Shown: one piece after another, positions 24,850 to 33,750 of the stretch | Position numbering within the stretch: position 1 is the first letter of the stretch | Layout: each line of letters begins with the position of its first letter | Notes under the pieces: model-generated | What the model was told of the DNA's origin: nothing | The model's database searches: none | Seen by the model: only the letters and a program-made list of their open reading frames with translations | Assembly: GCA_028281925.1 (NCBI GenBank) | Contig: JANQIX010000054.1 | Span: 1-64,000 of the forward strand | Direction: 5' to 3' | Length of the DNA: 64,000 nucleotides | Origin: Alphaproteobacteria bacterium | GTDB taxonomy: Bacteria; Pseudomonadota; Alphaproteobacteria; DSM-16000; Inquilinaceae | Translations under genes and position numbers: made by a program

Positions 24850-26205
24850 ATGCCGGATTACCGCCCCCCTCCGTCCCCCATGACCCCCTCGGAAGTCTCG
24901 GCCTATCCCGTCGAGACGCCGCATGCCGGGCGGGACGACCCGATGGCGATGACGCGCCGGCGCATGGCGGCCAACGGTCAGTGGCAGCCGGGCCAGGTTG
25001 CCGGCCGGCGCTGGCCGATCGGCTGCGTGGCGCTGGAAATCACGCAGCGCTGCAATCTGGACTGCACGATCTGCTATCTCTCCGAAATCTCAGAAGCGGT
25101 GCCCGATCTGCCGATCGCCGAGGTGGAGCGGCGGATCGACATGATCCACGCCCTTTACGGCCCCGGCACCAACCTGCAGATCACGGGCGGCGAACCGACC
25201 CTGCGCGACCGCGCAGAGCTGTTGCGGATCGTGCGCTACGCCGCTGACCGCGGCCTGCGGCCTGCGCTCTTCACCAACGGCATCCGGGCCCGCCGGCCGC
25301 TGTTGTCGGCGCTGGTCGACAACGGTCTGGTGGATGTGGCGTTCCACATCGATCTGACGGAGCAGTTGAAGGGGTATGACAGCGAGCGAGCGCTCCACGC
25401 CGTGCGCAGCCGCTGTATCGAAGCGGTCCGCGGCCTGCCGCTTGCGGTCTATTTCAACACCACGGTGTTCGCCGGCAACCTGACGGAGGTGCCGGACATC
25501 GCGCGTTTCTTCGTGGCGCATGCCGACGTGATCAACCTCGCCTCGTTCCAGATCCAGGCGGATACGGGCCGCGGCATCGACCGGTTCCGGCACGATGCGG
25601 TGACTCTGCCGCGGGTGGAGGCGGCGATCAACGAGGGGGCGGACGGCGCCTTGGTCTTCGGCCAGCTCCAGCCGGGGCATGGCGAGTGCAACCGCTACGC
25701 CATAGCCCTTGTCTGCAACGGCCGCACCCATGCGCTGGCGCCGGACGGCGCTTTCGCCGCCCGGATGATGGATGCCACGCAGGACCTGACGTTGGACCGG
25801 CGCAGCCCGGTACGGTCTATCGCACGCGCCGCCCGGTGGCTGGCGGCGCACCCGCGCCATATCGGCCCGACCATGGGCTGGGCAGCGGGGCGGGGCTGGG
25901 CGATGCGCCGCGATCTGTGGGCCGCGCGGGGCCGTGTGCACAAGCTCTCATTCATGATCCACAACTTCATGGACGCAAGCGCGCTGCAATGCGAGCGCCT
26001 GGACGCTTGCATCTTCCACACCGCCACGGAGGACGGGACGGTGCCGATGTGTCTGCACAACGCCCGACGCGACGAGTTCATCTTGAGCCGGCTGCGCACC
26101 CCTGGCGGTGGACCGGATGGGGAACCGCCACTCCGGCTCACACCAAAGACCCGAAAGGGCCGCGCGAAACACCCCTCGGGCGGCTCAGACGGAGTGGGTC
26201 GATGA
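24850..26205 (+). CDS. Radical SAM protein resembling tetraether synthase (Tes)-type enzymes
   Basis: 451-aa radical SAM enzyme. The SAM-cluster motif is C68-N-L-D-C72-T-I-C75 and ITGGEPTLRD supplies the GGE motif. The C-terminal part holds Cys381, Cys387 and Cys401 inside a block (HNFMDASALQCERLDAC, then FHTATEDG) that resembles the auxiliary-cluster region of Tes-like and related C-C coupling radical SAM proteins; this comparison is from memory and not computed. Substrate unknown, possibly lipid-like. Its stop overlaps the start of the DUF547 lipoprotein gene (ATGA), so both are probably made together. The N-terminal 40 residues are poorly conserved and the start is uncertain. Confidence 0.75.
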   Translation: MPDYRPPPSPMTPSEVSAYPVETPHAGRDDPMAMTRRRMAANGQWQPGQVAGRRWPIGCVALEITQRCNLDCTICYLSEISEAVPDLPIAEVERRIDMIHALYGPGTNLQITGGEPTLRDRAELLRIVRYAADRGLRPALFTNGIRARRPLLSALVDNGLVDVAFHIDLTEQLKGYDSERALHAVRSRCIEAVRGLPLAVYFNTTVFAGNLTEVPDIARFFVAHADVINLASFQIQADTGRGIDRFRHDAVTLPRVEAAINEGADGALVFGQLQPGHGECNRYAIALVCNGRTHALAPDGAFAARMMDATQDLTLDRRSPVRSIARAARWLAAHPRHIGPTMGWAAGRGWAMRRDLWAARGRVHKLSFMIHNFMDASALQCERLDACIFHTATEDGTVPMCLHNARRDEFILSRLRTPGGGPDGEPPLRLTPKTRKGRAKHPSGGSDGVGR

Positions 26206-26987
26206 GGGGCGTCCTGCTCGGCCTCCTGGCCGTCGTGCTTGCCGGCTGTTACGGCGTTCCGACGCCGCGGCAAGCGGTGGATGCGGACCGGACGCCCGAA
26301 CAGGCAGCTGAGGACTGGGCGACCGTTCTGCAGACCCATGTCGATGAACGGGGGCGGACGGATTTCGTCGGCCTGTCGCGTGCGCCCGCGGCGCTGGAGC
26401 GCTATGTCGTCTACATTGCCGCGGTCAGCCCGGAGAACCGGCCTGAGCTGTTCCCGAGCGAGGCCGATGCTCTTGCCTATTACATCAACGCCTACAACGC
26501 GCTGGCCATGTACAACGTGATCCGCCAGGACTTTCCCTATTCCCTAGGCAGCGTGCAGCTGGTGAACTTCTTCGTCACCCCGCATTTCCAGGTGGGCGGC
26601 CGGTCGATCAATCTCCTGGACCTGGAACGCGAGGTGATCATCGGCGGATTCGGCGATCCGCGGATCCATTTCGCCGTCAACTGCATGGTCCGCGACTGCC
26701 CGATCCTGCCGCAAGAACCGTTCGAGGCTGCCACCCTGGATGCCGATCTCGATCGGGAAGCGCGGCGCTTCGCCACGGAAGACCGCTCGGTGCGCATCGA
26801 CCCGGAGGCGCGGACCGTCGAGCTGAACGAGATCTATGCCTTCTACGAGGAAGAGTTCGTGGCCACAGCGGGCAGCGTCGCCGCCTATATCAACCGGTAT
26901 CGCGACGATCCGCTGCCGGAAGACTATGACGTCGGCTATCGCAGCTATGACTGGCGCGTGAACTATCAGCCTGGCACTGCGCCCTGA
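26202..26987 (+). CDS. DUF547 lipoprotein
   Basis: 261-aa protein with a type II signal peptide (LLAVVLAGC, Cys at residue 16) and a DUF547 domain. Diagnostic blocks are ALAYYINAYNALAMYNVI, FFVTPHFQVGGRSINLLDLE and DPRIHFAVNCMVRDCPIL. DUF547 proteins have a papain-like arrangement; the Cys in the NC block could be catalytic, with a His nearby (inference). It is translationally coupled to the radical SAM gene. The pairing suggests action on, or transport of, the radical SAM product at the membrane, but nothing in sequence proves it. Confidence 0.85.
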   Translation: MRGVLLGLLAVVLAGCYGVPTPRQAVDADRTPEQAAEDWATVLQTHVDERGRTDFVGLSRAPAALERYVVYIAAVSPENRPELFPSEADALAYYINAYNALAMYNVIRQDFPYSLGSVQLVNFFVTPHFQVGGRSINLLDLEREVIIGGFGDPRIHFAVNCMVRDCPILPQEPFEAATLDADLDREARRFATEDRSVRIDPEARTVELNEIYAFYEEEFVATAGSVAAYINRYRDDPLPEDYDVGYRSYDWRVNYQPGTAP

Positions 26988-27057
26988 GCGGGCCAGTCGC
27001 CCCCGATATGCGCCACGTGAGGTTGCCCGACCGGGCGCGAGGCCGTAGCGTGGCCCC

Positions 27058-27873
27058 ATGAGCCTTGCATCGCCCCAGGCCGTCGAAGCGGCCGCCCATA
27101 TCCTCTTGAACGCCCGCGCTGGCGTGCAGGCTATTGACGGCCTGCCGGAGCATCTAAGGCCCGAGACGGCGATGGACGGCTATGCCATCCAGGCTGCCTT
27201 TGCCCGCATTTCCGGCTGGCCCGTCCCGGGGTGGAAGATCGGCTGCACGGCGGAAGACCAGCGGCAGTATCTGAATGTGGACGAGCCGTTCTTCGGCCGC
27301 GTCTATGCGCCGATGCTGGTGGACAGCCCGGCGGAACTGCCGGCAGACCGGTTCCATCTCTTGAAGGTGGAAGGGGAATTCGCGTTCCGCATGGCACGCG
27401 ATCTGCCGGCCCGGTCCGAGCCGTGGCTGCCGGAGGAGGTAGCGGACCACGTCGCCAGCCTGCACGGGTCGATCGAGGTCGTGTCGCCGCGCTACACGGA
27501 CTGGCTGACGGTCGGCGCGCCGTCGATCATCGCCGACAATTCGGCCAACGGCGCCCTGGTGCTGGGGGCCGGCCGCACGGACTGGCGGTCGATCGACTTG
27601 GTCGATGCCGATATCCGGATGCTGGTGGATGGTGTGGAAACCGGGGCGGGCAGGGGCGGCCTTGCCTATGGCAGCCCGCTGGAGGCGCTGACCTGGCTCG
27701 CCAACCGCCTGTCCGACGCCGACTATCGCGGTTCGGAAGATGGCGTTGCGCTCAGGGCCGGGCAGGTCATCTCCACCGGCACCTGCACCGGCATCCGTAC
27801 GCTCGTACCGGGCCAGACGGCGCGGACGGAATACGGCGACCTCTCAGCAGTGGAAGTGCGCTTCTCGCCCTAG
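27058..27873 (+). CDS. 2-keto-4-pentenoate hydratase-like protein (MhpD/FAH family)
   Basis: 271-aa protein of the fumarylacetoacetate-hydrolase/hydratase family. The family core is visible: GWKIGCTAEDQRQYLNVDEP, the metal-binding LLKVEGEFAFRMARDL (Glu-x-Glu) and IEVVSPRYTDW, then a STGTCTGI-type block before the end. These enzymes hydrate 2-hydroxypentadienoate or decarboxylate 2-oxo acids in meta-cleavage pathways. No other pathway gene is adjacent, so the substrate is open. The ATG is placed 70 bases after the DUF547 stop. Confidence 0.85.
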   Translation: MSLASPQAVEAAAHILLNARAGVQAIDGLPEHLRPETAMDGYAIQAAFARISGWPVPGWKIGCTAEDQRQYLNVDEPFFGRVYAPMLVDSPAELPADRFHLLKVEGEFAFRMARDLPARSEPWLPEEVADHVASLHGSIEVVSPRYTDWLTVGAPSIIADNSANGALVLGAGRTDWRSIDLVDADIRMLVDGVETGAGRGGLAYGSPLEALTWLANRLSDADYRGSEDGVALRAGQVISTGTCTGIRTLVPGQTARTEYGDLSAVEVRFSP

Positions 27874-28014
27874 GATTTGTTCTGCGCCGTGGCCGAGTGA
27901 GGCCGTGCCAAAGCAGCACGGCCTTACTTCGAGGGTCACAAAGGCGCTTAGCTGTTTCTTCTCATCGTAGCCTGTTGGCCCTGCATCGGGATCCAAAGGC
28001 CACGTCGGCGGCCG

Positions 28015-28242
28015 TCAGAACAAGCCGGAATCTGCCCCATCGAGACCGATGGTATGGACCGGCGGGCCCATGTCCTCCGAGACCTCGGTATATTCGGCCG
28101 ATTGCTTCACTTCGCTATAGGTTCCACGCTTCCCGAAGTTCTCAAGGTAGCTGGTCTCGGCGTACAAGTCATGTACGTCAGTGCGATTGACCTTACCAAG
28201 AACGTCCCCGAGATCGTAAGAAACGATGGCGTCTTCCGGCAT
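28015..28242 (-). CDS. Orphan 75-aa acidic protein
   Basis: Small protein (MPEDAIVSYDLGDVLGKVNR onward) with no recognised family. A very good ribosome site (GGAGGAAG) precedes the ATG by four bases, which with normal codon choice makes it a likely real gene. It is acidic, Tyr-rich, without cysteines or membrane segments. The surrounding region (27.9-28.5 kb) is lower in GC than the flanks. A CRP-like palindrome lies 120 bases upstream (28362-28377). A ribosomal peptide precursor is possible but no maturation enzyme is next to it. Confidence 0.65.
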   Translation of the reverse strand: MPEDAIVSYDLGDVLGKVNRTDVHDLYAETSYLENFGKRGTYSEVKQSAEYTEVSEDMGPPVHTIGLDGADSGLF

Positions 28243-28361
28243 AGTTCTTCCTCCGACATGTGTGGTTCGACAATCCAGGTGGAGTTAGCGTATTTAGGTG
28301 CCGCCGCTCACGAGGTGTCTGATCTTCAGGAGTCTGTATCGCACAGTCGTGACGGGGAAGC

Positions 28362-28377
28362 AGTGATCGCGGTCACT
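28362..28377. promoter_or_regulatory. CRP-like palindrome AGTGATCGCGGTCACT
   Basis: Perfect AGTGA-N6-TCACT palindrome in the spacer between the 75-aa ORF (28242) and the sulfotransferase gene. It has the same half-sites as the four sites at 36-41 kb. No T-tailed hairpin follows on the plus strand, so it could serve the minus-strand 75-aa gene. Confidence 0.4.
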
Positions 28378-28522
28378 TGCCGCATTTTGGATTTTCGCGG
28401 CTGAGTTTCTTTCGAAGCACTAGACCGGGAAGATCCAGAATGACGAGATCCGTGGGGGCGAATTCGGCCGGAATGGCCGGGACACACAGTCCATCGGGTG
28501 TCAGTCGCCAGGCACCAGGCCG

Positions 28523-29407
28523 CTAAAACTGCCACCCCGCCGGAACCGCGTTGCCGAAACGCTGACGACAGAACTCGTACTGTGGCGCCAGCACCGCCCC
28601 AAAAGCGACACGCGCGTCGTCCGGTAGCCCGCTCTTCAGCTCCGTCTGGTTCTTCGCTTCGCCGATGTCGCCTGGGCGAAAGCCGACGTCGGCAAAGCCG
28701 CAGAGTCGGGAAAGAGCCTCATCCGCAAAGAGGTCTTCATAGAATAGGTAGAGGATGTCCTCTGACGGAAAGGCGCTGTCCAGATCGCAGACGGTCCGCT
28801 GATAATCCGTTCGGGCAAGAACCCGGGGCGACCGGATCGCTTCGGGCCAATTCGCCAGGATATCGCTCTTCCGGTTGAGTTGCTGCAGGTGGTGCAGCTG
28901 CGACCACAGGCGGTCGACCGGATCGCGCATGACAAAGAGGATCTTGAGCGCAATAGCCTGCGAGGCGCAGAAATCCCTCACATATGCAAAACCGCTCTGG
29001 CCGATGACCGCGTAGGCCGGCGTGATGTCGCAGAATGTCCGGGTGCCGGGCGCGCAGATTCGGGCGAAATGGCCGAAATAGGCGTCGTCATCGTAGATCA
29101 TCTGAACCCGGTCGACACTGGCTCGGAAGGTTGGCCGACACTCCAGATTGTCGACGCCGTCGCCAGCCTGGCCCAAGTGAAAGCCGAGCCGTTTCAAGGC
29201 GAACGCGTCCATGTCGTTCAGCGCATTCTCAGGAAACTTCGTGTTGAAGAAATTGAGTTCCTTGAGGGCAGACACGGTGACGTCGGGCAGAGACCCCAGA
29301 TAGTGATGGAGCCAGCTTGTCCCGCACCGCATCGCACCGACACAGATCAGAAAGGTCTTGCCGTCTAGGGCGCTGTACCTCTGCAGTGACGGGATTGGCG
29401 GCGACAA
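28523..29407 (-). CDS. Sulfotransferase family protein
   Basis: 294-aa PAPS-dependent sulfotransferase. The 5'-phosphosulfate loop is GAMRCGTSWLHHYLGS near residue 24, with the conserved Lys in SALKELNFF. The 3'-phosphate-binding block (LFVMRDPVDRLWSQLHH) is at about residue 155. Typical targets are polysaccharides, small phenols or peptides. The start is a TTG at 29407; no nearer ATG precedes the P-loop, so the start is moderately sure. It is convergent with nothing and may share a terminator region with the histidine kinase downstream of it in space. Confidence 0.85.
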   Translation of the reverse strand: MSPPIPSLQRYSALDGKTFLICVGAMRCGTSWLHHYLGSLPDVTVSALKELNFFNTKFPENALNDMDAFALKRLGFHLGQAGDGVDNLECRPTFRASVDRVQMIYDDDAYFGHFARICAPGTRTFCDITPAYAVIGQSGFAYVRDFCASQAIALKILFVMRDPVDRLWSQLHHLQQLNRKSDILANWPEAIRSPRVLARTDYQRTVCDLDSAFPSEDILYLFYEDLFADEALSRLCGFADVGFRPGDIGEAKNQTELKSGLPDDARVAFGAVLAPQYEFCRQRFGNAVPAGWQF

Positions 29408-29487
29408 TGTTTGTCAGTTGTCCCCATGAGGTGCGTCGCCGCCATCCTATCCCAATGCTGCCCGCGGGCAAGCGCGTCGCGCGCCGG

Positions 29488-30867
29488 TCAGCGGGGCAGC
29501 GTGATGCGGAAGGTGGTGCCCGACGCGTCGGACTCCACGAGCGAGAGCTGGCCGCGATGGGCGCTGACGATCTCCCGTGCGATCGCCAGGCCCAGGCCCG
29601 TGCCGCCCGGACGTGCCGATCCGGCGAAGGGCTGGAACAGGTGTTCGCGTGCCCGCGGCGGCAACCCGGGCCCGTCATCGGCAATGTCGATCTGCGTCGC
29701 GCTGTCGACGACCGATGCGCGCACGGCGACCGTCATGGCACCCGCCTGGAAGGCGTTGCGGGCGAGATTGACCAGCACCCGCAGAAACTCCTCCTGATCG
29801 GCCTTGACCATCAGTCCCTTCGGCACCTCGTTCAGCCACCGCGTCTCTGTGGTGCGCGCGGTCGCCAGGAAAGGCTCCGCTTCGTCGACCAACCGGCCAA
29901 GCTCCAGCGACACGCGTTTCAGCGGCGGCGCGCCCTCGCGCGTATAGACCAGCGTCTTGCTGCAGAGATCCACGGCCCGGTCGATCGAATCGAACAGGCG
30001 CGGGATCGCTTGGCGCACCTTCGGATCTTCACTCTGGGCCAGCCGTTCCGACACCAGGGATGCGCTGGACAGGATGTTGCGCAGGTCGTGGTTCACCTTG
30101 GTGACCGCCGTGCCCATGGCGGCCAGCCGCTCGCGCTGCTTCAGCGCGGCGCGGAGCGCATCCTGCATATCATGCAGCGCTCGTTGGGCTCGGCCGATCT
30201 CGTCGCGCCGCTGGCTGGTGGGCAGAATGCTGGCGACGTCGTCCGGATCGTCGCGGAAAGCCACCACCTTGTCGGTGATGTTTTTCATCGGCCGCACCAA
30301 GAGCCAGTGCAGGCTGACATAGACCAGAACAGCCGTGATCAGCGAGATGAAGATCGACAGCGCGAGAATGCGCCAAGAAAACGCCTCCAGGTCTTCCGCC
30401 AGGGGCGTTTCGTCGATGATCATCATCACCTTGGTGGTCGCGTCATGCGGGGAGTACCCGTCGACCCGGATGGCACGGTCATGGCCGTTGATCATGCTGT
30501 CGAAGGCGTCGCGAATCAGGGTGAACGCGTTGCCTTCGTCGAGAAAGAAGATCCTCTCCGGCACAGGCGGCATGTCGAACCGCAACAGACGCGTCGGCTC
30601 GTCCGTCTGCCTGAGGTCGACCACAAAGGCACCGAGGCTGGTCAGAAGCTCGTTCTCCAGCTCTTCCGTGACCATGTCTTGTGCCGCAGCCACGACGGCC
30701 AAAGCCGCCAGATGGCCGTCGCCCAGCTTGTCCTCCAGCCAGTTCAGCCGAAATCGTGCCACAGATGGCGTGTAGATCAGCACCTCGGCCAGCATGACGA
30801 AGAAGATCGTCAGCAGCAGCAGCCGCGCGGATAGGCTATGGGACAGGCTTCGCAGTCGCATCATCAC
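29488..30867 (-). CDS. Sensor histidine kinase with HAMP domain
   Basis: 459-aa membrane kinase. TM1 is near residues 13-33 (LLLLTIFFVMLAEVLIY), a periplasmic sensor region of about 130 residues follows, and TM2 is at about 168-190 (ILALSIFISLITAVLVYV). The HAMP domain follows it. The phosphoacceptor is in VNHDLRNILSSA, and the ATPase domain has N (LVNLARNAFQAG), G1 (DIADDGPGLP) and G2 (GGTGLGLAIA) boxes. No response regulator is adjacent, so it is an orphan. The first codons are GTG ATG ATG, so the start may be one or two codons later. Confidence 0.92.
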   Translation of the reverse strand: MMMRLRSLSHSLSARLLLLTIFFVMLAEVLIYTPSVARFRLNWLEDKLGDGHLAALAVVAAAQDMVTEELENELLTSLGAFVVDLRQTDEPTRLLRFDMPPVPERIFFLDEGNAFTLIRDAFDSMINGHDRAIRVDGYSPHDATTKVMMIIDETPLAEDLEAFSWRILALSIFISLITAVLVYVSLHWLLVRPMKNITDKVVAFRDDPDDVASILPTSQRRDEIGRAQRALHDMQDALRAALKQRERLAAMGTAVTKVNHDLRNILSSASLVSERLAQSEDPKVRQAIPRLFDSIDRAVDLCSKTLVYTREGAPPLKRVSLELGRLVDEAEPFLATARTTETRWLNEVPKGLMVKADQEEFLRVLVNLARNAFQAGAMTVAVRASVVDSATQIDIADDGPGLPPRAREHLFQPFAGSARPGGTGLGLAIAREIVSAHRGQLSLVESDASGTTFRITLPR

Positions 30868-31025
30868 AAGCGTCGCACTGGTCGATAAGACTTGTCATCG
30901 GCCTGACCGATCGAACCGGCCGGCACGGATGATCTGATGCTTCAGCACTGCCGAAGGATACGGGCGTTGTGAACAGGGATCGGAATACGCATGGTCGACA
31001 CGTACGGTAACGGAGAAGCGGCACG

Positions 31026-31622
31026 ATGACCATCCAGGCTCAGACTGTCGAGCGGAGCTCGCCCGGTCGCACGGCATTGGCCGTCTTCGTCGGCGTCGTC
31101 ATCGTGCTCGCCTGCTTCGCGCCGCTCTATGTCATCATCTTCACGCTGAACGAGAGGCGTGCACCGGTCCTTGGCACGCCGACGGCCGAGCAGAACATCC
31201 CAGCCGAACAGCTGCCCGGCGTCGCGCGGGCCGTCCCCGCCCCGGCGCCGCCAGCGGCGATCGCGCCCCAACCGGCGCCAAGGGCGAGCGTGCCGGCACC
31301 GACGCCGCCAGCGGATCCGGCCCCGCCTGCCGTGGAGCCGGCGCCGGCTCCACCGATGGCGGCCGAGCCGTCCCCCCGGTCGCCGGCTGTCGTGGACGAG
31401 CCGGCCCGAACGACGCCGGACGATCCGCCGGAGGCGCCGCCATCGGAGTCCGAGCAGGCGGCCCTGCCAGAGGAACCGGCGGCCGAAGAGGCACCATCGC
31501 AGCCCGCAGCGCAGGATCCCGATGAAAGCGGCCCGGAGGAAGACGGCTCAGAGGAAAGCGGCCCGGAGGAAAGCGGCATGGTGTTTGTGGAATCCATGCT
31601 GCCGTGGCTGTTTGGCTGGTGA
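31026..31622 (+). CDS. Single-span protein with Pro/Ala-rich acidic tail
   Basis: 198-aa hypothetical protein. One transmembrane helix is at residues about 16-40 (TALAVFVGVVIVLACFAPLYV), followed by a long Pro/Ala region and an acidic stretch with three repeats of the type ESGPEE/DGSEE, ending in a hydrophobic VESMLPWLFGW. A GGAGAAG site supports the ATG. Such tails usually span the periplasm, but the function is unknown. It is divergent from the histidine kinase and convergent with the gene at 31639. Confidence 0.6.
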   Translation: MTIQAQTVERSSPGRTALAVFVGVVIVLACFAPLYVIIFTLNERRAPVLGTPTAEQNIPAEQLPGVARAVPAPAPPAAIAPQPAPRASVPAPTPPADPAPPAVEPAPAPPMAAEPSPRSPAVVDEPARTTPDDPPEAPPSESEQAALPEEPAAEEAPSQPAAQDPDESGPEEDGSEESGPEESGMVFVESMLPWLFGW

Positions 31623-31638
31623 AGCCGCGACCGCTGGT

Positions 31639-33117
31639 CTATGCCGTTGCGGCCATGGATGCCGCCAGGGGATCCGGCACGGGGGTGGTCAGCGTCCGGT
31701 CGTCGGGGTAAACGGCGTCCGCGTTCAGGAAGGCCGCTTCCGCCCGGTGCGCGGCGGCGAGAATCCGACCGCCACGGACACCCCAGAGATAGAGCCGCGC
31801 CCCTTTGAACGAGCGCGCAAACGCGTCGATCAGAGTGCACGCCTCGGCTTCCGGCCGGCCGCCCAGCGCCCAGCCTATGGCGCCCGGTCGCGCCGCCAGC
31901 AGTGTATCCAGTGGTACCCGGCCATTTGCCCGCAGCAGGACGTCGCGGCACAGTCCCTGTAGCCGGGCCACCGCCGCGCCCAGTGTTTCGCGGTTCAGAC
32001 CGTCGGGCAGGTCGACGAGCTCGATCATCAGATGGCGCGCCCGTGCCGGGTCGGGGAAATATCGCAGCACTTGGTCAAGCTGTATCCCGATCGGCGGCTG
32101 CGTGCTGGCGAACCGGACGGGCACCAGCACATGAAGCGGCCGGCGCAACTCGATCCCACGCTCGACAAGCTCCAGAGCCGCAAACGCCAATGCCAGATCC
32201 AGGTTGGCGCGGGCGCCTTCGCTGGCGTCGCCCGCCAGCACGCGGGCCGACCCGGTCTTGCCGCATCGTATCGGCAAGGCGCGGTAAGTGCCTTCCATGC
32301 CGCGGCCCCGACTCCATACCGCACGGTAGCCGATCTCGATGTCGTCAGGCAGCGCGTCTTCCGGATCGATCGGGGGGATGGTCAACGCTTCCGGCCGCAT
32401 CAAGCCTAAAGGCGGCCAACGCAAAGGCTGCCACTGGGGCTCTGAGTCTTTCGGCTGGGCGCGCCGCTGTTCGGTGATCGTGCGCACGGCGCCGTCCCGC
32501 TGCTGCGGCTCGATGGGTTTGAGGAACCCGTCCAGCGGATCGTCGGCCAAGGCGACCAGATTGCCGTCGGCGTCCAGGCGCATGGCGCGCGTCTCGGAGA
32601 TCGCACGGTCCAGCGCCCGCCCATCCACGGTGCCGTCGCCCCGTACAACCTGATCGCGCGGAATATCGCCGACGCCGATGGGCGCGTCGGAGAACCGCTC
32701 ACCGATCAGGTGCTTCATAAAATCCGTCGCGATCTCCGCGGCGAGGCGCGCCCCGTCTTCCTTCGACAGAGAGGCAAAGGACAGGATGAACGTGTCGTCG
32801 CCCTCACGCCCGGTTGCACATTTGCGGCCGACATGGCGCCGGACAACGGACTCCGCGATCAGCTGCACCTTCTCGGCATAGCGCGACCATTCATCCCCCA
32901 GCGATTCACGGAACTGGCGCAAGGTGATGATATAGAGACGTTCGCCAAGCAGCGACGGCTCTACCTTGAGGATCTCCTCCAGCGTGAGGAAGGAGAAATC
33001 CATCGAATCAATCTTCCAGGAGCCGGATTTACGTTTTGATAATAAATCTTCCTCGTCGTCATCGCGGAAGATCCGACGCAACGAAGAAATTCGATTCATT
33101 AATCCGCGGTTTACCAT
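31639..33117 (-). CDS. Degenerate GGDEF/EAL-like protein
   Basis: 492-aa soluble protein. The middle N-terminal part (about residues 55-150) looks like a decayed GGDEF domain, with GREGDDTFILSFASL where an active enzyme would have GGDEF. The C-terminal half (about 300-470) resembles a decayed EAL domain (LELVERGIELRRPLHVLVPV, later GAIGWALGG) without the EAL motif or metal ligands. It may therefore bind a ligand or partners rather than make or cleave c-di-GMP (inference). The start is uncertain: 33117 or 33099, neither with a good ribosome site. It is followed at 33203 by a minus-strand Hpt gene upstream. Confidence 0.65.
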   Translation of the reverse strand: MVNRGLMNRISSLRRIFRDDDEEDLLSKRKSGSWKIDSMDFSFLTLEEILKVEPSLLGERLYIITLRQFRESLGDEWSRYAEKVQLIAESVVRRHVGRKCATGREGDDTFILSFASLSKEDGARLAAEIATDFMKHLIGERFSDAPIGVGDIPRDQVVRGDGTVDGRALDRAISETRAMRLDADGNLVALADDPLDGFLKPIEPQQRDGAVRTITEQRRAQPKDSEPQWQPLRWPPLGLMRPEALTIPPIDPEDALPDDIEIGYRAVWSRGRGMEGTYRALPIRCGKTGSARVLAGDASEGARANLDLALAFAALELVERGIELRRPLHVLVPVRFASTQPPIGIQLDQVLRYFPDPARARHLMIELVDLPDGLNRETLGAAVARLQGLCRDVLLRANGRVPLDTLLAARPGAIGWALGGRPEAEACTLIDAFARSFKGARLYLWGVRGGRILAAAHRAEAAFLNADAVYPDDRTLTTPVPDPLAASMAATA

Positions 33118-33202
33118 TTGTTGCGGTCGTCAAGCGCTGAATGAATTCTGAAACTCTACTCCAAATCTGCTTGTGTATCAACCGTACCGAATCCTGGATC
33201 GA

Positions 33203-33613
33203 TTATTGCGCGATGCCGTCGTGCGGTCGCTGCAGCCAATCGCGAACCGCGGCCGCCGTCTGGTCGATCGCCCGCACCAGCGATGTCGCAGACATGACTG
33301 CGCGCTGGCGATCGCGGCGCTGGCAGGCGCGCTCCAGGGCCAAGCAGACTTGCCGTAACCTCGGCGCGCCATAGGTTCCGGCACTGGATTTGAGCGCATG
33401 CGCCTCGCGGGAGAGGGTCGATAGGTCTCGGCGGCCGATCGCCGCGCAGATCAGCGACCGCCTTTCGTCCAGCTCTTCAAGGAAAAGCGTGACGAGAGAC
33501 GCAACGGTCGCCGGCATCACCGTTTCCGCGATCTTGTCGATCGCAGCCACGTCGAACGGCACACCGTCTTCCGCCACCCGCCTCACACCAACGTCCCCAT
33601 CACACTTCGGCAT
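33203..33613 (-). CDS. Stand-alone Hpt phosphotransfer protein
   Basis: 136-aa histidine phosphotransfer protein with the phosphoacceptor motif REAHALKSSAGTYGA at about residue 75 and the usual helix bundle around it (LVTLFLEELDERRSLICAA before, RQVCLALERACQRRD after). Hpt proteins pass phosphate between hybrid kinases and response regulators. It lies next to the degenerate GGDEF/EAL-like gene on the same strand, a possible two-gene signalling unit. The start MPKCDGDV (33613) is chosen by conservation; a longer frame extends to 33706. Confidence 0.8.
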   Translation of the reverse strand: MPKCDGDVGVRRVAEDGVPFDVAAIDKIAETVMPATVASLVTLFLEELDERRSLICAAIGRRDLSTLSREAHALKSSAGTYGAPRLRQVCLALERACQRRDRQRAVMSATSLVRAIDQTAAAVRDWLQRPHDGIAQ

Positions 33614-33750
33614 CCCAACGACTTCGACATAGACAGATGAACATACGCTTACCGGTCGATTCCGGATTTCATAAGGTATCGCATGGTTGCGGCCACGGGT
33701 CGACACGCTCGTGCCGGGTCGACTAGGGTCGAGCCCAGTCGCCCGATGCG

